Below, piece by piece: positions 59,344-64,000 of a stretch of 64,000 nucleotides of DNA. How positions within the stretch are numbered: the stretch's first letter is position 1; the number at the start of each line of letters is the position of its first letter. Origin of the DNA: Celeribacter naphthalenivorans (GTDB taxonomy: Bacteria; Pseudomonadota; Alphaproteobacteria; Rhodobacterales; Rhodobacteraceae); contig NZ_JAIVLK010000001.1 in assembly GCF_020524585.1 (NCBI RefSeq), positions 434,001 to 498,000 on the forward strand. The letters are read 5' to 3'. The translations under genes were made by a program, and so were the position numbers. The notes below the pieces were generated by a model, which was not told the DNA's origin, did not search any database, and saw only the letters and a program-made list of their open reading frames with translations.

Positions 59344-59760
59344 ATGTTTACCAAAATTATGGTCCCTGTGGACCTCGCACATGTGGATAAGCTGACCCGC
59401 GCTCTGGATGCGGCCGCTGATCTCGCATTGCATTATGGTGCCTCCGTCACCTATGTCGGTGTCACAGCGGAAACCCCCGGCTCCTTGGGGCACAACCCGC
59501 ATGAATATGCAGAACGTCTCGCGCAATTCGCGCAAGATCAGGGCAAACGACACGGTTTTGCGGCCGAAACCCGCGCTGTGGTCAGTCACGATCCCGCCGT
59601 CGATCTCGAAAAATCTTTGGCCAAGGCGGTCAAGGAAGCGGGCGCCGATCTGGTCGTCATGGCCACCCATGTCCCGAATGTCGCAGATCACTTCTGGCCG
59701 TCGCATGGCGGCAAGCTGGCAACGCACACCGACGCCTCTGTCTTTCTTGTGCGCGGCTGA
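59344..59760 (+). CDS. Universal stress protein (UspA family)
   Basis: A 138-residue single-domain protein: MFTKIMVPVDLAHVDKLTRA, AEAGADLVVMATHV-type strand and ATHTDASVFLVRG. The strict ATP-binding G-x2-G-x9-G(S/T) motif is not present, so it looks like the UspA rather than the ATP-binding type. The ATG at 59344 is chosen. The BCCT transporter follows; a functional link is possible but unproven. Confidence 0.93.
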   Translation: MFTKIMVPVDLAHVDKLTRALDAAADLALHYGASVTYVGVTAETPGSLGHNPHEYAERLAQFAQDQGKRHGFAAETRAVVSHDPAVDLEKSLAKAVKEAGADLVVMATHVPNVADHFWPSHGGKLATHTDASVFLVRG

Positions 59761-59846
59761 TCCGACCTGACGCCGGTTTTGCCCCTCTGGACGCGCTGGT
59801 TCGGAGGGCAGGGCGTATCTTATTTAAATCTCCAAGGAGTATTCCC

Positions 59847-61460
59847 ATGAGCGATGACGGCATTCCCGCCCCAGAGGGCGAGGCCGCTTTGATCGAGACC
59901 GATTACGAAATCGGTCAGGACAATATCACCACAAGTGTCGGGCCAGTCGGCCTTGATATTCACAACCCGGTTTTCCTGATTTCCGGGCTCTCCATCCTGA
60001 TTTTCGTCCTCGTGACGCTGGCCTTTCAAGAAGAGGCCGGGACGATTTTCACCCATCTGCGCGATTGGCTGACCTCGACTTTCGATTGGTTCTTCCTGTT
60101 GGCGGGCAATATTTTCGTGCTGTTCTGCTTTTTCCTGATCCTGTCGCCTTACGGCAAGGTGCGGATCGGCGGCATGGAGGCCACGCCCGACTATTCGTAT
60201 AGCGGCTGGTTCGCGATGCTCTTTGCGGCGGGCATGGGCATCGGTTTGATGTTCTATGGCGTCTCCGAGCCGATCTCGCATTTCTCCTCGTCTTTCGCCG
60301 ACACCGCAGGCACGCCCGATAGCTGGGCGCCTTTGGCAGGCGCGCCGGGCGATGCCGAGGCTGCACGTCGTCTGGGCATGGCGGCGACGATTTTCCATTG
60401 GGCGCTTCACCCTTGGGCGATTTACGCGGTTGTGGCGCTCTCTCTGGCGTTGTTCTCCTTTAACAAGGGGCTGCCCCTGACAGTGCGCTCGGTGTTCTAT
60501 CCGATTTTTGGTGAACGCATCTGGGGCTGGCCGGGTCATATCATCGACATTCTTGCGGTCTTCGCGACGCTTTTCGGGCTGGCGACTTCGCTGGGCTTTG
60601 GGGCGGAACAGGCCAATGCGGGGCTCAACCACCTCTTCGGCATTCCAGTCAACGATGTCTCGAAAGTCATCCTGATCGCCATCATCACCGGCTTTGCGCT
60701 TTTGTCCGTGGTGGCGGGGCTCGATGCGGGGGTCAAACGCCTCTCCGAGATCAACATGGGGCTTGCGGCGCTGTTGTTGTTGTTCGTGATCATTGTTGGG
60801 CCGACGGTGGCGATCCTGACCGGGTTTTTCGCCAATCTGAAAGCCTATGTTATTGATCTTCCCGCGCTTTCCAATCCGTTCGGGCGCACGGACGACAATT
60901 TCCGCCAAGGCTGGACCGCCTTCTACTGGGCGTGGTGGATTTCCTGGTCCCCGTTTGTGGGCATGTTCATCGCCCGCGTGTCGCGGGGCCGGACCGTGCG
61001 CGAATTCCTGGTCGCTGTGCTGATCGTGCCGATGCTGGTCTCTGTCCTCTGGATGACGGCCTTTGGTGGCACTGCGATCAGCCAGATCGTCAATGACGGC
61101 TACACGGCGGTGACCGATGCGGCGCTTGAGTTGAAACTCTTCGCCATGCTGGAGGCTCTGCCGCTCAAAGGCATCACCTCCTTCATCGCGATCATTCTGG
61201 TCATCGTGTTCTTTGTCACCTCGTCGGACTCCGGCTCGCTGGTGATCGACACGATCACGGCGGGCGGCAAGGTCGATGCGCCGGTGCCGCAGCGTGTGTT
61301 CTGGGCGGGCTTCGAAGGCCTCGTCGCGATTGCGCTTTTGCTGGGCGGTGGCCTCGGTGCGCTTCAGGCGATGGCCGTCTCGACCGGTTTCCCGTTCACC
61401 ATCGTGCTGTTGCTGGCCTGCTACGCCACATGGCGGGGCCTGCACGCAGAGCCGCGATAA
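59847..61460 (+). CDS. BCCT family betaine/choline/carnitine transporter
   Basis: A 537-residue transporter with 12 membrane helices. FAAGMGIGLMFYGVSEPISHF and WAWWISWSPFVGMFIARVSRGRTVREF are the BCCT signatures; the ion-coupling GMGIG motif lies near residue 130. Sodium- or proton-coupled uptake of a quaternary amine such as glycine betaine is expected, for osmoprotection or nutrition. Long acidic N-terminus, no C-terminal osmosensor extension. AAGGAG precedes the start. Confidence 0.94.
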   Translation: MSDDGIPAPEGEAALIETDYEIGQDNITTSVGPVGLDIHNPVFLISGLSILIFVLVTLAFQEEAGTIFTHLRDWLTSTFDWFFLLAGNIFVLFCFFLILSPYGKVRIGGMEATPDYSYSGWFAMLFAAGMGIGLMFYGVSEPISHFSSSFADTAGTPDSWAPLAGAPGDAEAARRLGMAATIFHWALHPWAIYAVVALSLALFSFNKGLPLTVRSVFYPIFGERIWGWPGHIIDILAVFATLFGLATSLGFGAEQANAGLNHLFGIPVNDVSKVILIAIITGFALLSVVAGLDAGVKRLSEINMGLAALLLLFVIIVGPTVAILTGFFANLKAYVIDLPALSNPFGRTDDNFRQGWTAFYWAWWISWSPFVGMFIARVSRGRTVREFLVAVLIVPMLVSVLWMTAFGGTAISQIVNDGYTAVTDAALELKLFAMLEALPLKGITSFIAIILVIVFFVTSSDSGSLVIDTITAGGKVDAPVPQRVFWAGFEGLVAIALLLGGGLGALQAMAVSTGFPFTIVLLLACYATWRGLHAEPR

Positions 61461-61507
61461 GCGCAAAACGGGCGCCGCTTGTGAGACAGGCGGCGCATGC
61501 AAAAAAC

Positions 61508-61536
61508 AACCCCGCCGGCGTGGTTCGGCGGGGTTT
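61508..61536 (+). terminator. Terminator of the BCCT gene
   Basis: AACCCCGCC ... CGGCGGGGTTT. Confidence 0.85.
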
Positions 61537-61728
61537 CTTATACCTTACTGTTTTTATTTGTTAATTTGGATTTTCTGAAGGTGGTGAAGGCATTTCCTTT
61601 CTGATGATTGGAAAATTCATTTTATTACAATGATATAAATTCCTGACAAAAATACTTGTGATTCTTCCCTTGGTCGCGTAGCTGCGCAGAAAATACACAG
61701 CAAAGTGTAGTGAGAGAGGGGATAATTT

Positions 61729-63675
61729 ATGAAGATGTCGCGTGTTGTGGCGTTGTGTGGCGTGTCTCACGTTGCCTTCGCGTCTGCGGGTGTTGCTCAG
61801 GAAATCCATGTCCTCGACACGATTGTCGTGTCGCTGGTCGAGGAGGGGCAGGAGAACATCGAGGCCACCGGCGGTGCCGTGATTTCCGAAGAGGACATTC
61901 AGGCGCTCAGCCCGAAAAACGTCAGCGAATTGTTCGCGCGTGAATCTGCGGTCACGGTCGCGGGCGGGGCAGGTCCGGCCCGCCGTATTCACGTCTTTGG
62001 CATGGAGCAATCCAACCTCGCCGTCACCATCGACGGCACGCCTCAGGCGGCCACAAGTTGGCACCACACCGGTTCGTCCGTCTTCGATCCGGCCTTTCTG
62101 AAATCCGTCGAGGTCGAAGCAGGTGCGGCCGCCGCCGACAGTGGGTTCGCCGCCGCCGCCGGTGCGGTGCGCTATGAGACTGTGTCGGCCTACGATCTTT
62201 TGGAGCCGGGCGACGCAATCGGCGGGCGCGCAAGTTTGAGCTACGGCGACAATGGTCAGGGCCTATCTGGCAGCCTCGCGGGCTTTGGCGCCTACAACGG
62301 CTTCGATTGGCTTTTGATGGTCAGCAAACAGGACGGCGACGATTACGAGACCGGCGATGGCGAAGAGGTTCTTGGCTCTGCGCCGGGCGCGGGCGGCGTT
62401 CTCGCAAAGCTCGGGTATGAATTCGCGGAACATCGCATTGAGTTGAACTACGCTCATGACGAAGACAAAGAGGACCGCACCGTCAAGATGAACCTCTATC
62501 AGAGCACCGATGCGCTCTACCCGATGGAGGTGACCCGCGACACGATTTCTGTGAAATACACCACGACCGCGCCGACGGATCAGTGGGACCCCGAAGTGTC
62601 CCTCTATTTCTCTGAAAACGATTACTGGCGTCCGAACTATGACCATGACGGTCGCTTGACCAATGGCGATATGGCGCTCGAAGAGGATCAATTCGGCGGC
62701 AAGGTCCAGAACGTCTTCACTTTGGACAGCGGCACGGTCACGGCGGGTCTCGATTTCAATCAGCACGATTTCTCCGTCGATGCTTATGGCGACAACGGGG
62801 CCGGGCTGCGCAATTTCTCAACCACGCAGATCGGGCTTTTCACACAGGCGCGGCTTGAGTTCGGCCGGTTCGATCTCTCGACCGGCGCGCGCTATGATTT
62901 CCATCGTTTCGACGACTGGAATGGCGAGCGTTTCTCCGACAGCGGCGCAAGCGCCAATGCCACTCTGTCCTATGAGGTGGTCGATGGCGTCGAGATCTTT
63001 GCTGGCGCGTCCGAAACCTGGCTTGGCTATGTGATCGGCGATTACGCCTATCTGCATGCCCGTGCCGAGCCCTATATCACCGATCCCGATTTCGCAGCGG
63101 GCAAGTCGCAAAACGTCAAAGTCGGTTTCAACGCCAACTTCGGGGCGTTTCAGGGTGGTTTGACCTATTTTAAGACCACGGTTGAGGGGCGTCCGAACTA
63201 TGGCGCCAGCGCTTTGACCAATGACGCCGATTACGAGAGCGAAGGGTATACGGTCAATGCGGCCTATAGCTGGGGCACGGGGCGCGTGGGCGTGAATTAC
63301 ACCGATGTCGATACCTCTTATGATGGCGAGGACATTGAGCCCAATGGCAGCACCTTCATGCCGGTGGGCGATACGGCGGCGCTCTATGTCGATCAAGAGT
63401 TTGCGGAGTATAACCTGAAGGTTGGTGGCACTGTCGAATGGGCCGGGTCCATCGATTATGCCGGAGACTACCAATCGCAAAGCGACTATACCCTTGTGAA
63501 CGCCTATGCCGAATGGCAACCGCAAGCCCTTCAGGGCACGACCCTGCGTCTCGGTGTCGATAACCTCTTTGATGAAACTTACTACGAACGCTCCAGTTTC
63601 GGCAACGGCACGCGCGCCACGGCGATCTATGCGCCGGGCCGCACGGTCAGCCTGACGGCGACGCTCGACTTCTGA
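61729..63675 (+). CDS. TonB-dependent outer-membrane receptor
   Basis: A 648-residue protein with a signal peptide (about 1-23), a plug domain (EGQENIEATGGAVISEEDI, RRIHVFGMEQSNLAVTIDGT; about 40-145) and a 22-strand beta-barrel that ends in Phe (LTATLDF) with the typical VDNLFDETYYERSSF near the C-terminus. Ligand unknown: heme, siderophore and copper are all possible. The 188-bp upstream region is AT-rich, as for metal-regulated genes, but I see no certain operator. No TonB or ABC genes are nearby. Confidence 0.92.
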   Translation: MKMSRVVALCGVSHVAFASAGVAQEIHVLDTIVVSLVEEGQENIEATGGAVISEEDIQALSPKNVSELFARESAVTVAGGAGPARRIHVFGMEQSNLAVTIDGTPQAATSWHHTGSSVFDPAFLKSVEVEAGAAAADSGFAAAAGAVRYETVSAYDLLEPGDAIGGRASLSYGDNGQGLSGSLAGFGAYNGFDWLLMVSKQDGDDYETGDGEEVLGSAPGAGGVLAKLGYEFAEHRIELNYAHDEDKEDRTVKMNLYQSTDALYPMEVTRDTISVKYTTTAPTDQWDPEVSLYFSENDYWRPNYDHDGRLTNGDMALEEDQFGGKVQNVFTLDSGTVTAGLDFNQHDFSVDAYGDNGAGLRNFSTTQIGLFTQARLEFGRFDLSTGARYDFHRFDDWNGERFSDSGASANATLSYEVVDGVEIFAGASETWLGYVIGDYAYLHARAEPYITDPDFAAGKSQNVKVGFNANFGAFQGGLTYFKTTVEGRPNYGASALTNDADYESEGYTVNAAYSWGTGRVGVNYTDVDTSYDGEDIEPNGSTFMPVGDTAALYVDQEFAEYNLKVGGTVEWAGSIDYAGDYQSQSDYTLVNAYAEWQPQALQGTTLRLGVDNLFDETYYERSSFGNGTRATAIYAPGRTVSLTATLDF

Positions 63676-63697
63676 ACCAAGTTCCAACTCGTGGACG

Positions 63698-63722
63698 AAA
63701 AGGGGCCTTCGGGCCCCTTTTT
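63698..63722 (+). terminator. Terminator of the TonB-dependent receptor gene
   Basis: AAAAGGGGCC-ttc-GGGCCCCTTTTT. Confidence 0.87.
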
Positions 63723-64000
63723 GCGTCTTTGGTGAACGGGATGTCACGCCTCTGGGATTTCATGGGACGCGATGAACTTTGGCCCACGGGACTTCATGGG
63801 AATTCTGGGAATTCATGGTTTCTCAGTGGTCTCTGACTCTGTGGGCGAATCACTTTTGCGCACAAGCCTGTGGATAACTCCGTGGATTTCTGTGTGTTTG
63901 AGGCTGTATATAAATTTTTTCTGGGAATGTGCCTTTGCGGAGGGAGGGGGGGTTGATCACTAAATGTGGTTAAGTTTTCTCCATATTTATCTATATATGC
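63723..64000. other. AT-rich terminal region with DnaA-box-like sites
   Basis: Following the receptor terminator, the last 280 bases hold no convincing gene. There is a perfect DnaA box TGTGGATAA (63869-63877), a one-mismatch box TGTGGTTAA (63965-63973), an AT-rich tract (63906-63922 and 63985-64000), and three short repeats GGGAYTTCATGGGA-like (63754, 63788, 63808). This could be part of a replication origin or only a promoter region; the window ends before it can be decided. Confidence 0.35.
63754..63819 (+). repeat. Three short direct repeats
   Basis: GGGATTTCATGGGA (63754-63767), GGGACTTCATGGGA (63788-63801) and GGGAATTCATGG (63808-63819). Confidence 0.6.

Noticed and set aside
59820-61502. 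560-codon minus-strand frame opposite the BCCT gene
   Set aside because: Composition is Arg/His/Gln-rich and the other strand has a clear 12-TM transporter.
63772-63963. 63-codon plus-strand frame near the end
   Set aside because: It covers short repeats and the DnaA box and has no start signal or family match.

Overview
The window looks like a GC-rich chromosomal segment from an alphaproteobacterium of the Rhodobacteraceae (Roseobacter/Rhodobacter group). The reasons are the family-typical small proteins (DUF1127, DUF2867, DUF4389, DUF6324 and DUF6476-like), a Hint-domain protein, a Suv3-type RNA helicase next to S4, FdxA and CarD genes, a dispersed his cluster, and a tRNA-His without the extra G-1:C73 pair, which is an alphaproteobacterial trait. 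I see no prophage, insertion sequence, CRISPR array or plasmid backbone. Gene density is high and almost all genes are intact.

Layout. 1-3.0 kb: riboflavin operon (ribE 3' end, a hypothetical gene, ribB-type DHBP synthase with a degenerate GTP cyclohydrolase II half, ribH) ending in nusB. 3.0-6.5 kb: acyltransferase, small membrane proteins, MmcB, a 6S-like RNA candidate, tRNA-His. 6.5-11.3 kb: rluD-type pseudouridine synthase, rpoH with a sigma-32-like promoter, an oxidoreductase, an unexplained 400 bp region and a secreted hydrolase. 11.4-17 kb: dipeptidase, DUF4389, DksA/TraR-like zinc finger, acetyltransferase, PepF, lysophospholipase-like hydrolase, SCP2 protein. 17-22.2 kb: TPR protein, Suv3-like helicase, S4 protein, FdxA, CarD. 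22.5-28.2 kb: a LuxR/pseudo-hydrolase fusion, divergent cobS and cobT, a Kef-type antiporter. 28.4-36.6 kb: a 1036-residue GspL/GspC-like membrane protein, glycosyltransferase, dienelactone hydrolase, tRNA-Tyr, rlmB, a candidate sRNA, a CoA-binding protein. 36.6-41.2 kb: his genes (B, H, A, F, E, read leftward) with three non-his genes among them. 41.3-47 kb: an unusual 598-residue membrane protein, two identical tRNA-Gly genes, a MAPEG protein, an XRE-cupin regulator divergent from a BenE transporter, an outer-membrane barrel. 47-53.1 kb: pyruvate carboxylase, then an EmrB-type exporter divergent from a MarR regulator. 53.2-57 kb: a UvrD/PcrA helicase and a Hint protein. 57-61.5 kb: a DUF1127 gene with an eight-copy CCUCCUCCC hairpin-RNA array, Mrp, a universal stress protein, a BCCT transporter. 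61.7-64 kb: a TonB-dependent receptor and an AT-rich end with DnaA-box-like sites.

The most notable system is at 57.04-57.62 kb. A small DUF1127 protein gene is followed on the same strand by eight stem-loops, each presenting CCUCCUCCC in its loop; the last one ends in a U-run. This is the architecture of the ccaF1-ccsR locus (Cuckoo RNAs) of Rhodobacter sphaeroides, which has four copies, so the array here appears doubled. Other points of interest are a short motif (GAGTATTT...GAAnAAG) just downstream of four unrelated genes, a covarying duplicated hairpin at the nusB stop, and several clear operator-like palindromes between divergent regulator/transporter pairs.
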